DNA from: Mycolicibacter kumamotonensis | GTDB lineage: Bacteria > Actinomycetota > Actinomycetes > Mycobacteriales > Mycobacteriaceae | Reading direction: 5' to 3' | Length of the DNA stretch: 45,277 nt | Assembly (NCBI RefSeq): GCF_002086285.1 | Contig: NZ_MVHU01000034.1 | Span: 1-45,277 of the forward strand | In this document: one piece after another, positions 18,798-26,736 of the stretch | How positions within the stretch are numbered: position 1 is the first letter of the stretch | How the letters are laid out: each line of letters starts with the position of its first letter | Notes under the pieces: model-generated | Database searches by the model: none | The model's input: only the letters and a program-made list of their open reading frames with translations | Told to the model about the DNA's origin: nothing | Made by a program: the position numbers and the translations under genes

Positions 18798-19190
18798 GTG
18801 GCAATCGTTGGTGTCGGGATCGACCTTGTCTCGATTCCCGACTTCGCTGAGCAGGTCGACCAGCCCGGAACGGTTTTCGCCGAGACGTTCACCCCCGGTG
18901 AGCGCCGGGATGCCTCCGACAAGAGTTCGTCGGCGGCACGGCACCTGGCGGCCCGGTGGGCGGCCAAGGAAGCGGTGATCAAGGCGTGGTCGGGGTCGCG
19001 GTTCGCCCAGAAACCGGTGCTGCCGGAGGCGATTCACCGCGACATCGAGGTGGTCACCGATATGTGGGGCCGCCCGAAGGTGCGGCTCTCCGGTGAGATC
19101 GCCCGGCACCTGGCCGACGTGACGATCCATGTGTCGCTCACCCATGAGGCCGACACCGCCGCCGCCGTCGCCATCCTGGAGGTCGGTTAA
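18798..19190 (+). CDS. acpS: Holo-[acyl-carrier-protein] synthase
   Basis: 130 residues. Transfers the phosphopantetheine arm from CoA to the ACP serine of FAS-I. Family motifs are GVGIDLVSI near the N-terminus (Mg2+-binding Asp), WAAKEAVIKAW (catalytic Glu/Lys) and VSLTHEADTAAAVAIL at the end. GTG 18798 lies 11 bp after fas, so synthase and activating enzyme are made together, as in other mycobacteria. It is followed by a large hairpin. Confidence 0.96.
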   Translation: MAIVGVGIDLVSIPDFAEQVDQPGTVFAETFTPGERRDASDKSSSAARHLAARWAAKEAVIKAWSGSRFAQKPVLPEAIHRDIEVVTDMWGRPKVRLSGEIARHLADVTIHVSLTHEADTAAAVAILEVG

Positions 19191-19195
19191 CTTCC

Positions 19196-19253
19196 CGAGC
19201 AGACACAGAATCGCACTCCGGACGCCTCAGGCATGCGATTCTGCGTCTGCTCG
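19196..19253. repeat. Long imperfect palindrome after acpS
   Basis: Two 20-bp arms (19196-19215 and 19234-19253) are inverted copies with one mismatch: CGAGCAGACaCAGAATCGCA against its complement, with an 18-bp spacer. It starts 6 bp after the acpS stop and ends 21 bp before the M20 peptidase start. It could act as a terminator or RNA-stabilising hairpin for the fas-acpS transcript. No T-run follows. Similar palindromes around GCAGAATCGC / GCGTCTGCTCG recur, as I remember, in mycobacterial intergenic DNA. Confidence 0.7.
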
Positions 19254-19274
19254 CGGGGGAGGGATACTGGCGCG

Positions 19275-20615
19275 GTGAGTGATCTGATCCAGCGGGTGCG
19301 TGACGTGCTGCCGTCGGTGCGGGCCGACCTGGAGGAGCTGGTGCGCATCGAGTCGGTGTGGGCCGACCCGGCACGGCGCACCGAGGTGCAGCACAGCGCG
19401 GAACTGAGCGCAAGCCTGCTGGGCCAGGCGGGATTTCCCGACGTGCAGATCGTTGCGGAGGGCGGGGCGCCCGCGGTCATCGCCCGCTACCCGGCACCCG
19501 AAGGCGCGCCGACCGTGCTGCTCTACGCCCACCACGACGTGCAGCCCGAAGGCGACGCCGGCCAGTGGGCGTCGCCGCCGTTCGAGGCCACCGAACGCGA
19601 CGGGCGGCTCTACGGCCGCGGCACCGCCGACGACAAGGCCGGTATCGCAACGCATCTGGCGGCGTTCCGCGCACACGGCGGCCGTCCTCCGGTGGGGGTG
19701 ACGGTCTTCGTCGAAGGCGAGGAGGAGTCCGGCTCGCCGTCGCTGAGCGCGCTGCTGTCCGCGCACCGCGAGGCGCTGAGAGCCGACGTGATCGTCATCG
19801 CCGACTCCGACAACTGGAGCACCGAGATTCCCTCGCTTACGGTGTCGCTGCGCGGGCTGGTCGACTGTGTCGTCGAAGTCGCCACCCTCGACCACGGGCT
19901 GCACTCCGGGTTGTGGGGCGGGGTGGTGCCCGACGCGCTGAGCGTGCTGGTGCGGTTGTTGGCCAGCCTGCACGACGACGACGGCAACGTCGCCGTTGCC
20001 GGCCTGCACGAAAGCGTCGCTGCGCCAGTCGATTACCCGCCCGATCGGGTACGCGCCGACGCCGGCCTGCTGGATGGGGTCACCGAGATCGGTTCCGGTT
20101 CGGTGCCGCAGCGGTTGTGGGCCAAACCCGCGATCACCGTCATCGGTATCGACACCACCAGCGTGGCGGCGTCCTCGAACACGCTGATCCCGCGGGCGCG
20201 GGCCAAGGTCAGCCTGCGGGTGGCTCCCGGCGGCGACGCTGCCGTCCATCTGGAGGCCCTGAAAACCCATCTGGAACAGCATGTTTCGTGGGGAGCGCAG
20301 GTGACGGTCACCCCCGGGGACGTCGGCGAGCCCTACGCTATCGACGCCACCGGTCCGGTCTACGATGCGGCCAGGGACGCTTTCCGCCAGGCGTGGGGCG
20401 CCGACCCGGTGGACATGGGCATGGGCGGTTCGATCCCGTTCATCGCGGAATTCGCCGCTGCCTACCCGCAGGCCACCATCCTGGTCACCGGCGTCGAAGA
20501 CCCGGGCACCCAAGCACACAGCATCAACGAGAGCCTGCACCTGGGAGTGCTGGAGCGCGCCGCTACGGCCGAGGCGCTGCTGCTGGAAAAGCTGGGCGCC
20601 GCATCACATCGTTGA
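19275..20615 (+). CDS. M20 family metallopeptidase (dipeptidase), Rv2522c-like
   Basis: 446 residues, a di-zinc exopeptidase of the M20/ArgE-DapE-carboxypeptidase group. The metal-binding motifs are YAHHDVQPEGD, GRGTADDKAG, EGEEESGSPS (catalytic Glu and ligand) and an AHSINESLHL block near the end; the dimerisation lid domain lies between. The exact substrate is unknown. GTG 19275 is chosen because VSDLIQRVRDVLP begins the conserved N-terminus, with GGGAGGG upstream; a longer frame would run into the hairpin. Its 3' end overlaps the convergent sigma-factor gene by 12 bp. Confidence 0.9.
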   Translation: MSDLIQRVRDVLPSVRADLEELVRIESVWADPARRTEVQHSAELSASLLGQAGFPDVQIVAEGGAPAVIARYPAPEGAPTVLLYAHHDVQPEGDAGQWASPPFEATERDGRLYGRGTADDKAGIATHLAAFRAHGGRPPVGVTVFVEGEEESGSPSLSALLSAHREALRADVIVIADSDNWSTEIPSLTVSLRGLVDCVVEVATLDHGLHSGLWGGVVPDALSVLVRLLASLHDDDGNVAVAGLHESVAAPVDYPPDRVRADAGLLDGVTEIGSGSVPQRLWAKPAITVIGIDTTSVAASSNTLIPRARAKVSLRVAPGGDAAVHLEALKTHLEQHVSWGAQVTVTPGDVGEPYAIDATGPVYDAARDAFRQAWGADPVDMGMGGSIPFIAEFAAAYPQATILVTGVEDPGTQAHSINESLHLGVLERAATAEALLLEKLGAASHR

Positions 20616-21584
20616 CGGTAAGCCGAACGCTGCGAACAACTCGGGGGTAAACCAGGCGGTGACCCGTTCGATTCCATTCGGCCCGATGTGCAGCTGCTGT
20701 AGCTGGAAGGCCTGGTGCACACCCTCTTCTTCGCGCAGGTAGACCGCAAAGGCGGGCAGCCCGTTCGCCGCTGTCGGCACCATTCGCATGTCACCGATTC
20801 CCTGGGCCGGACACCATGTGCCGATCAAGGTGCCCACCTGTACGGCGCCCTGATACCAGCCGGGGAACGGGGGCATCTCCCAGACCACGTCGGCTGCCAG
20901 TAGTTCGACGATGGCCGGCACGTCGTAGTTCTCGAAAGCGCGCAGATATGCCGCGAGCAGCCGACGGTGCTGGTGCGTGTCTGGTTCGGTGGGAGTGGCG
21001 AGATCGGCGACCTCGCCCATGCGCGCGTGGGCCCGTTGCAATGTCGAGTTCACCGCGGCGACCGACAGTCCCAGCGCCTCGGCCACCTCCCCGGCGCGGA
21101 GGGCAAGCACATCGCGCATGAGCAGCACGGCGCGTTGCTGTGCGGTCAGGTGCTGCAGCGCGGCGATGAACGCGATCCGCACCGACTCTCGGCTGATGGC
21201 ACGCTCTTCGGGGTGGGGCGGTTCGCTTGTCCACAACCACGTGTCGGGGACGGGTTCCAACCACAGTGTCGACGCGTCCTTTTCGGGCCGGTGAGCAGCG
21301 TCGGCGGCCGGAGCGCCCAGGCCGGTCGGTAGCGGACGGCGTCGCCGTTGGTCCAGATAGCTCAGGCACACGTTGGTGGCGATGCGGTACAGCCAGGTGC
21401 GCACCGAAGATCGATGTTCGAAATCCTGGAACGAGCGCCACGCCCGCAGATAGGTCTCCTGCACCAAGTCCTCGGCTTCGTGCAGACAGCCGGTCATCCG
21501 ATAGCAATGGGCACGGACCTCACGGCGAAACGGATCCAGAAGGGAGACAACGTCGAAATCTGCGGCCGTCTGCGACCCCGGCAT
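20604..21584 (-). CDS. ECF sigma factor with SnoaL-like C-terminal domain (SigG/SigJ type)
   Basis: 326 residues. Sigma region 2 is seen in FRREVRAHCYRMTGCLHEAEDLVQETYLRAW, and region 4 in LTAQQRAVLLMRDVLALRAGEVAEALGLSVAAVNSTLQRA. A C-terminal extension from about 205 (LLAAYLRAFENYDVPAIVELLAADVVWEMPP) is a SnoaL/NTF2-like domain, as in extended ECF sigma factors such as mycobacterial SigG and SigJ, where it replaces an anti-sigma factor as the control element. I cannot decide between SigG and SigJ, though the layout is nearer SigG. It follows the VOC gene by 51 bp, probably in one operon. Confidence 0.88.
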   Translation of the reverse strand: MPGSQTAADFDVVSLLDPFRREVRAHCYRMTGCLHEAEDLVQETYLRAWRSFQDFEHRSSVRTWLYRIATNVCLSYLDQRRRRPLPTGLGAPAADAAHRPEKDASTLWLEPVPDTWLWTSEPPHPEERAISRESVRIAFIAALQHLTAQQRAVLLMRDVLALRAGEVAEALGLSVAAVNSTLQRAHARMGEVADLATPTEPDTHQHRRLLAAYLRAFENYDVPAIVELLAADVVWEMPPFPGWYQGAVQVGTLIGTWCPAQGIGDMRMVPTAANGLPAFAVYLREEEGVHQAFQLQQLHIGPNGIERVTAWFTPELFAAFGLPSTM

Positions 21585-21635
21585 ACGCCCACGCTACCGG
21601 CCGGCACGCCGTGCGGCCAGCACCGAGCGGCCGGT

Positions 21636-22109
21636 TCACCCTGCCTCGGCTGCTGCCTCCAAGGCGGCGACATCGAGTTTGACCATCGCGAACATGGCTT
21701 CCTTGACGCGTTGCACCCGCGCCGGGTCTGGATCGGTCATCAGTTCACCCAGCCGCCGCGGTGTGACCTGCCACGACAATCCGTAGCGGTCTTTGAGCCA
21801 CCCGCACTGCACCTCACTGCCACCGCGTGACAGGGCGTCCCAGTAGTAGTCGAGCTCGGCCTGATCAGCGCACTCGATCTCGATCGAGATCGCCTCGGTG
21901 AACGGGAAGTCCGGGCCGCCGTTGACGGCCGAGAACTCACTGCCGTCGAGAGTGAACAACACCACCAGGGGGGTGCCTTGGCGGTCGGGGTTCTCCGGAC
22001 CCCAATAGGAGACATGGCTGATCTCGGAGTTGGGGAAGATCGCCACGTAGTATTCGGCGGCTTCCAGTGCTTGGGTGTCAAACCACAAGCCGATACGGGT
22101 CGTGGGCAT
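21636..22109 (-). CDS. VOC/PhnB-like protein (glyoxalase superfamily)
   Basis: 157 residues with the PhnB-type VOC pattern: GLWFDTQALEAAEYYVAIFPNSEI, GTPLVVLFTLDG, FTEAISIEIECADQAELDYYWDAL and a C-terminal GLSWQVTPRRLGELM. Such proteins are annotated as 3-demethylubiquinone methyltransferase-like, but most lack that activity; the role is unknown. GAGAGGAGCAG lies before ATG 22109. Genes of this type are often linked to extended ECF sigma factors, which suits a regulon partner for the downstream sigma gene. Confidence 0.85.
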   Translation of the reverse strand: MPTTRIGLWFDTQALEAAEYYVAIFPNSEISHVSYWGPENPDRQGTPLVVLFTLDGSEFSAVNGGPDFPFTEAISIEIECADQAELDYYWDALSRGGSEVQCGWLKDRYGLSWQVTPRRLGELMTDPDPARVQRVKEAMFAMVKLDVAALEAAAEAG

Positions 22110-22194
22110 CGTCTGCTCCTCTCGGGGCCATCGGTGAGCCGGTTGGCTCTCGGATATATCGACCGGTCCCGAGACGAAAACTCATCGCGAAGCG

Positions 22195-22668
22195 CTAAAT
22201 CGACAAATCCCGCCGCAGTTTGGCCACGTGCCCGGTGGCCCGCACGTTGTACTGGGCCTCGGCGATCTTGCCCTTCTCGTCGACGACGAACGTCGAGCGG
22301 ATGACGCCCTGCACGGCCTTGCCGTACATCTTCTTTTCGCCGTAGGCACCCCAGGCCGTCAACACGCTGCGGTCGGGGTCGGACAGCAGCGGGAACGTCA
22401 GTGCCTCGGCGTCGCGGAACTTGGCCAGCTTGGCCGGCTTGTCGGGGGAGATGCCGATGACGTCGAGCCCGGCGTCGTTGAAGTCACGCAGGTTGTCCCG
22501 GAAGTCGCAGGCCTGCTTGGTGCAGCCGGGGGTCGAGGCCGCCGGGTAGAAGTAGACGACGACGCGTCGGCCCCGGTAGTCGGCCAATGACACGGTGTTG
22601 CCATCGGCGTCGGGAAGGCTGAACGCGGGCGCTTCATCGCCGGGCGCCAGGCGTGCGGTGTCGGTCAA
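22195..22668 (-). CDS. bcp: Thioredoxin-dependent peroxiredoxin (Bcp/PrxQ)
   Basis: About 157 residues. Reduces hydroperoxides. The peroxidatic Cys (about C49) lies in YFYPAASTPGCTKQAC and the resolving Cys five residues on, the atypical two-Cys PrxQ arrangement. LSDPDRSVLTAWGAYGEK and the C-terminal GHVAKLRRDLSI match Rv2521. Two adjacent TTG codons could start it; 22668 is favoured over 22671 by spacing from AAAGGGG. It diverges from the DUF3618 gene, sharing a 96-bp upstream region. Confidence 0.92.
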   Translation of the reverse strand: MTDTARLAPGDEAPAFSLPDADGNTVSLADYRGRRVVVYFYPAASTPGCTKQACDFRDNLRDFNDAGLDVIGISPDKPAKLAKFRDAEALTFPLLSDPDRSVLTAWGAYGEKKMYGKAVQGVIRSTFVVDEKGKIAEAQYNVRATGHVAKLRRDLSI

Positions 22669-22764
22669 CAACTACCCCTTTCTGCTCGCCGGAGCGTGAG
22701 ACCAAGCCCGGCTGCTCTAGGGTAGTTCGGCAGGGGCAGCATCGGGTGGACAGGGAGGACGACA

Positions 22765-22992
22765 GTGGCGGAACGCGATCCCGAGCGGATCAAGAAGGAC
22801 ATCGACCAGGCGCGTGAGCAGTTGGCGTCGACGGTGGACATTCTCGCGGACCGGGCCAACCCCCGTCACCTGGCTGAGCGGGCCAAGACCCGGATTGTCG
22901 GCTTCGTCACCCAGCCGGTGGTGATGGTCTCCCTGGCCGGGGCCGGCGGCCTGCTTGTGGTGTTGGCGATCCGGCGAATCCGCAACCGCTGA
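22765..22992 (+). CDS. DUF3618 membrane-anchored protein
   Basis: 75 residues. An N-terminal charged helix with the DUF3618 pattern (DPERIKKDIDQAREQLASTVDILADR) is followed by one C-terminal membrane helix (VVMVSLAGAGGLLVVLAI) and a basic end. It resembles Rv2520c; the role is unknown. GTG 22765 has GGGAGGA upstream. The gene ends 31 bp before a strong hairpin. Confidence 0.88.
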   Translation: MAERDPERIKKDIDQAREQLASTVDILADRANPRHLAERAKTRIVGFVTQPVVMVSLAGAGGLLVVLAIRRIRNR

Positions 22993-23023
22993 AGCCATAG
23001 CCCGCGCGATATCACGCTCAACG

Positions 23024-23062
23024 CAACGGCCGGGAAGGACAAAGGTTCCTTCCCGGCCGTTG
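23024..23062. terminator. Bidirectional hairpin terminator
   Basis: A perfect 16-bp stem, CAACGGCCGGGAAGGA with its complement at 23047-23062, and a 7-nt loop. It lies midway between the ends of convergent genes at 22992 and 23075 and so can stop both transcripts. There is no T-run, as is common for mycobacterial terminators. Confidence 0.85.
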
Positions 23063-23074
23063 TGCACCCGTTGC

Positions 23075-24091
23075 TCAGATGCCCCAGAAGCTGCCGTCGA
23101 ACAGGCCCGACAGGAAGTCGGCGTCGAACAGGTCAGGTCCAGCCACCCCGGGGTCAGGGAGGTCTACGGCGTTGACCGGCAGATGCGCGGTGCCCACCGT
23201 GATCGCCTCGGCCGCCCTTGCCGCCCACTCGTTCGTCATCAGGTCGAAGATGCCACCTTCGGTGAGCAAACCTGTGAAGACCTCGCCGGTCTCGGGCACG
23301 ACATACCCGTTGAGGTAGCTGTTCAGCACGTCAGCGGGCAGGTTGAACAGCGCCCCCAGGTCGCCGCCGGATGCAGCGCCGATGTTCTCGGCCAGCTGGT
23401 ACACGGCACCGATTGTCGGCGCCATCAGCGCATCGCTGGTGTGCTTGATAAATGCCCAACCGTCGAGAGGGCCGATGAACTCGTTCAGCAGGCTCGACTG
23501 GTTCATCGCCTCCAGGGCGGGGATGGACAGCACCGGGCCCAGGGCTTTGCCGAGGTCCTCGAGGCCGTACAGCAGCCAGATGTTCACGTGGTTGAAGGCT
23601 CCGAAGATGTCCCCGTTCTGGAGTGACTCGGATACCTGATTCGACAGCTCCTCCAGCCCCGGGTACCGGAGGTGTTCTCCATCGACGATCGCCTGGCCGC
23701 CATCCCCGTTGACCATGAGGTCGATCGCCTTGTTGACGCCGGCGAGGCCCGAGGTGACGAACCGCGGCTCCATACCCTCCCGGTGGTCCAGCGGGACGTT
23801 CTCCATGCCGATGATCAGCTGGCTGTAGTCGCTCTGGTTGCTGGCGTACTGTTCCAGCAGCGCGTTGACGTTGGAGTTCGCCATCAGCGCGGCAATGCTC
23901 TCGTTGGTCTTTTCGAACAGCGATTCCCAGCTCGTCAACTGCACAGCCTGGTGCCGGAAGTCCTGCAGGACCGGCGCAACCGGATGGACGGCGATCAGGC
24001 CCGCTCCCACCAAAGCGATCCCGGCGGCCGCGATCCGGGGCGCCCGGTCGGTACCGCGACTGGTCGTATCGGGATGTAAGACGAAGTCCAC
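23075..24091 (-). CDS. Exported alpha-helical protein, possibly GjpA-type porin family
   Basis: 338 residues. After a short N-terminus with Arg/Lys, a hydrophobic helix (AAAGIALVGAGLIAVHPVAP) looks like a signal sequence or anchor. The mature part has repeated amphipathic helices (ESIAALMANSNVNALLEQYA, GLEDLGKALGPVLSIPAL) and a DG-rich C-terminus ending in SFWGI. The style resembles mycobacterial proteins annotated outer-membrane porin GjpA, and the non-PE parts of some PE proteins; I am not sure of the family. The start is GTG 24091 with AAGGAG 6-10 nt upstream. An IdeR-like box lies 82 bp upstream. Confidence 0.6.
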   Translation of the reverse strand: MDFVLHPDTTSRGTDRAPRIAAAGIALVGAGLIAVHPVAPVLQDFRHQAVQLTSWESLFEKTNESIAALMANSNVNALLEQYASNQSDYSQLIIGMENVPLDHREGMEPRFVTSGLAGVNKAIDLMVNGDGGQAIVDGEHLRYPGLEELSNQVSESLQNGDIFGAFNHVNIWLLYGLEDLGKALGPVLSIPALEAMNQSSLLNEFIGPLDGWAFIKHTSDALMAPTIGAVYQLAENIGAASGGDLGALFNLPADVLNSYLNGYVVPETGEVFTGLLTEGGIFDLMTNEWAARAAEAITVGTAHLPVNAVDLPDPGVAGPDLFDADFLSGLFDGSFWGI

Positions 24092-24172
24092 AGCTAGCTC
24101 CTTGTCAATTTGCTGTACTGCACCCGAGAGTTAGGATGCAGAATCCTGCGAGGATGAGAATAACCGCCGTTC

Positions 24173-24191
24173 ATAGGGAAACCTAACCTAA
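24173..24191. promoter_or_regulatory. Candidate IdeR iron box
   Basis: The 19-mer matches the mycobacterial IdeR consensus TTAGGTTAGSCTAACCTAA at 15 of 19 positions. The right half CTAACCTAA is perfect; the left half has four mismatches. Further CTAGG/TTAGG words lie just to the right (24202-24218). It is 82 bp upstream of the leftward exported-protein gene, so iron-dependent repression of that gene is the simple reading. Confidence 0.4.
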
Positions 24192-24613
24192 CTAGAGCAA
24201 TGCTAGGTGAACATTAGGAATGTGTGAGGTTTTGCCTCAGCGCCCGCTCGTGCTTTCGACCCACTCAGTCGGGTTCGGCAAACCTCGTTGCGACGTCGCA
24301 ATGCGCCTACCGAAGCCACGTTGCAGCCCCGATGACCCAGTTGCGTACGCCCTCAACGTGGCCAAACCAGCGAACACACCCACTGTTCAGGTTGTGGCGC
24401 CACGCCTGAGGCGGGTGTGAGGCCGCCCCGTTGTGCGAAGGACTTCCGGGCCAAGGCCACGAGAGGGCGACCTGATCGGTCATCCACGGCGGCATATGAG
24501 TCGAGACGTCGGCCAATGGCCCGCCCGGGGTGCCATGTGGATAACGCGGCCCGTCTTGCGCTTGAATGTGCACACCTGGGGGTACCGCAGAACGGTGAAA
24601 TGCCTCTGAACTG
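24192..24613. other. Non-coding stretch between chromosomal gene and att core
   Basis: About 420 bp in which I see no credible gene. A 66-codon frame at 24220-24420 has no ribosome site and no recognisable sequence. The stretch would have been the DNA downstream of the tRNA-Lys gene before integration. Confidence 0.5.
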
Positions 24614-24659
24614 TGCGCCGTCAGGGTTTCGAACCCCGGACCCGCTGATTAAGAGTCAG
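24614..24659 (-). other. Prophage attachment core (attL): 3' part of tRNA-Lys(CUU)
   Basis: On the minus strand these bases give the anticodon loop CTCTTAA (anticodon CTT at 24651-24653), the 3' anticodon strand TCAGC, a T-arm with GGTTCGAAACC, acceptor strand ACGGCGC and discriminator A at 24614. No D-arm or 5' acceptor strand GCGCCGT follows to the right, and the outermost anticodon pair is broken (A/C at 24660), so the tRNA homology stops at 24659. This is what phage integration into the 3' half of a tRNA gene leaves behind. The integrase gene lies next to it. The rebuilt tRNA-Lys should be at attR beyond the window. Confidence 0.85.
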
Positions 24660-24794
24660 TCGGTGTTAGGCTGCATACCAGCAGTGCCCCTGTCAAACAT
24701 GCTGGTCAGGCGCAGTCGAGTGCAGTAAGGCGCACTTTCACTGAAGCCCCATAGGGTGCCCTGTAGAGTACCCGCAAGGAGGTGCAGCGCACTG

Positions 24795-26147
24795 ATGCCG
24801 AAACCCATCGCCGACGACAAAACCAAGAAGCGCCCCACATGCGCCTGTGGACACGTCCACGCATCCCACCCCAACGAAGGCGCGTGCGAACGCTGCAAGT
24901 GCCAGCAGTACCGCGAGCGGCCCCGCCGCACACGCGGCGAAGGCTCGTTCTTCCAACGCGCCGACGGCACCTGGATCGGCCGCGTCGAACTCGCATCCGC
25001 CGACGGCGAACGCCGCACCCGTACCGTCAAATCCAAAGACCGCAACGTCGCCATCGCCAAACTGAAACAGTTACGCGCCGATGTCGACGCCGGCCGCATC
25101 GCCGTCACCACATCGACCACCGTCGAAAAGTGGATGCTGCACTGGATCGACAACATCCACGCCAAGCGCAAGGTGCGCCCCGGCGTCATCAAGGACTACC
25201 GGGCCTGCATCGTCAACCACATCATTCCCGCGCTCGGACGCAAGCGCATCGACAAGCTGACACCCCAGCATGTTCGTGACATGCACACCGCCATCGGGCC
25301 GCGCCGCACCGCCGAGCTGGCCCACGTGATCTTGCAGAAGGCGCTCAAGGACGCGGTGCGTGAGGGGGTGGTGGTCCGCAACGTCGCCGAGCTGGTCGAC
25401 AAGCCGCAATACGCCAAGACTAAACGGGATGGGCTGCCGGTGGAGTCGGTCAAGAAGCTACTCAGCACCGCCTTCGCGTCACGTGACGAATCCGAAGCCA
25501 CCCTACGAGCCGCAGCATTCTTGACCGGTGCACGGCCCGCTGAACTGCTGGGCCTGGAGTGGGATCGTGTGCACCTTGACGAGGGATATTTGGACCTGTC
25601 GTGGCAGTTGCAGGAGCTGTCCCAGGTGCACGGTTGCGGTGAGCAGGGCGACGACGGCTATCCGTGTGGCCGCAAGCGCCCCGGTTGGTGTCCGCAGCGC
25701 CGCTGGGACTTGCCGCCGTCCTTTGAGACGCGAGAGTGTCACCGGTCGCTCATCTGGACGCGCCCCAAGACTGCGGCAGGCGAGCGCGACGTGCCGATCA
25801 TCGCTCCCCTGCTGACCGCGCTGCGCGTCCTGCGCGACAACAACACCGGCCCCAACCCTCACAATCTTGTCTGGCATCGCGGTGGCGTGCCTATCGGGCC
25901 GCGCGCCGACCATCGGGCTTGGCAGTCACTCGCCCAGGACGCGGGCCTGATCGGTGAGGGGGAGACGTTGCCGCGATACGTCACGCGGCACACCACCGCC
26001 ACGCTTCTGCGTGCCGCCGGGGTGGATGAGCAGACCCGCATGGAAATCCTCGGCCATGCGACCGTCGACTCCCAACGTATCTATGCTCACGCCGACCGGA
26101 CGCGGCACTTGGAGGCGATGGGGAACCTTGCGGAGCTGCTGGGCTAG
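24795..26147 (+). CDS. int: Tyrosine-type phage integrase
   Basis: 450 residues. Catalyses attP-attB recombination. An N-terminal cysteine cluster (CACGHVHASHPNEGACERCKC) precedes an AP2-like arm-binding region (GSFFQRADGTWIGRVEL) and a core-binding SAM-like domain. The catalytic domain shows box I Arg in TGARPAELLGLEW, R-H in YVTRHTTATLL, LGHATV and nucleophile Y430 (RIYAH). The first His of the usual HxxR is Tyr here. A second Cys/His insertion, HGCGEQGDDGYPCGRKRPGWC, sits inside the catalytic domain. ATG 24795 is preceded by AAGGAGGT with 10-nt spacing. Confidence 0.95.
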   Translation: MPKPIADDKTKKRPTCACGHVHASHPNEGACERCKCQQYRERPRRTRGEGSFFQRADGTWIGRVELASADGERRTRTVKSKDRNVAIAKLKQLRADVDAGRIAVTTSTTVEKWMLHWIDNIHAKRKVRPGVIKDYRACIVNHIIPALGRKRIDKLTPQHVRDMHTAIGPRRTAELAHVILQKALKDAVREGVVVRNVAELVDKPQYAKTKRDGLPVESVKKLLSTAFASRDESEATLRAAAFLTGARPAELLGLEWDRVHLDEGYLDLSWQLQELSQVHGCGEQGDDGYPCGRKRPGWCPQRRWDLPPSFETRECHRSLIWTRPKTAAGERDVPIIAPLLTALRVLRDNNTGPNPHNLVWHRGGVPIGPRADHRAWQSLAQDAGLIGEGETLPRYVTRHTTATLLRAAGVDEQTRMEILGHATVDSQRIYAHADRTRHLEAMGNLAELLG

Positions 26148-26193
26148 GGGCGTGGATGAGTTGCATCCCTGTAATTCACAAAGAACTATAGAA

Positions 26194-26220
26194 AAAAACC
26201 GTGCATTAACTTATGGTTTG
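26194..26220 (-). terminator. Weak terminator-like hairpin for leftward repressor transcript
   Basis: Read leftward: arms AAACC and GGTTT around a 14-nt loop, followed by a run of T residues. It lies about 100 bp past the repressor stop in an AT-rich island unlike the DNA around it. The stem is short, so this is only a candidate. Confidence 0.3.
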
Positions 26221-26225
26221 CTTGC

Positions 26226-26423
26226 ATGGACGACGGTGTACCTACAGTTTTCGATGCAATCCACGACGAGTTGGACGCCATCCCGTCCGAGACCTGGAGT
26301 GACACCGAAGCACACCTGGTCCTATCGGCGCTTACGCGTATCCGCCGCGCGCGCAATGCGCTTCCCGACATCTGCTTTACTGCGCCGAGCCTTCGCCGCC
26401 GCCGCTTCGGTGTCGCGGGCTGA
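26226..26423 (+). CDS. Possible small acidic protein between int and repressor
   Basis: 65 codons from ATG 26226: a mostly acidic N-terminal half (VFDAIHDELDAIPSETWSD) then a basic end. No ribosome site is visible upstream, and the last 100 bp overlap the convergent repressor gene. The composition of the first 45 codons is protein-like, but the gene could be spurious. Function unknown. Confidence 0.3.
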   Translation: MDDGVPTVFDAIHDELDAIPSETWSDTEAHLVLSALTRIRRARNALPDICFTAPSLRRRRFGVAG

Positions 26424-26729
26424 TGCGGCCCGCTCAGCTTTTGGGTCAGAGGTCTCGCTGACATGATCTGCGAGCAGCTTCACGAGTGATTCGACCGGGA
26501 TACTGGCCTCCCCGCGATTGCCGCAGATGACGTAGTCCAGCGAGAGGTCGAGTTCTCCGCAGACATGCTGTAGGTCGATCAGGGTCCACGGTGTTTGGCC
26601 GGTCAATCGGCGCGACAGCCACTGTTGTTTCACGCCGGCTTGGCGCGCCGCTTCCGTGTCCGACGGAATATCTCGACGGAGAAGTTCCTGACGCAGCCGC
26701 TTTGCGACCGACTCCGGCGTTACGTCCAT
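26322..26729 (-). CDS. HTH immunity repressor (putative)
   Basis: 135 residues. The N-terminal half has a Cro/CI-type helix-turn-helix: TEAARQAGVKQQWLSRRLTG followed by a dimer/packing helix DLQHVCGELDLSLDYVI. The C-terminal half is charged (ERAASARDTEAAAAKARRSK). It is transcribed opposite to all neighbouring phage genes, as expected for the lysogeny repressor. ATG 26729 is preferred over GTG 26738 because a TAATGT -10 box ends 7 bp before it, which would make a leaderless mRNA. The recognition helix closely resembles that of the Cro-like protein across the switch. Confidence 0.8.
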   Translation of the reverse strand: MDVTPESVAKRLRQELLRRDIPSDTEAARQAGVKQQWLSRRLTGQTPWTLIDLQHVCGELDLSLDYVICGNRGEASIPVESLVKLLADHVSETSDPKAERAASARDTEAAAAKARRSKADVGKRIARAADTRKRR

Positions 26730-26736
26730 GACGTGC

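Noticed and set aside
24220..24420. 66-codon frame next to att
   Set aside because: No ribosome site and no protein-like pattern; similar open frames occur by chance at this GC content.
24614..24700. Complete tRNA-Lys gene
   Set aside because: The 5' half is missing: no D-arm and no strand pairing with the acceptor ACGGCGC, and the outer anticodon pair is broken.
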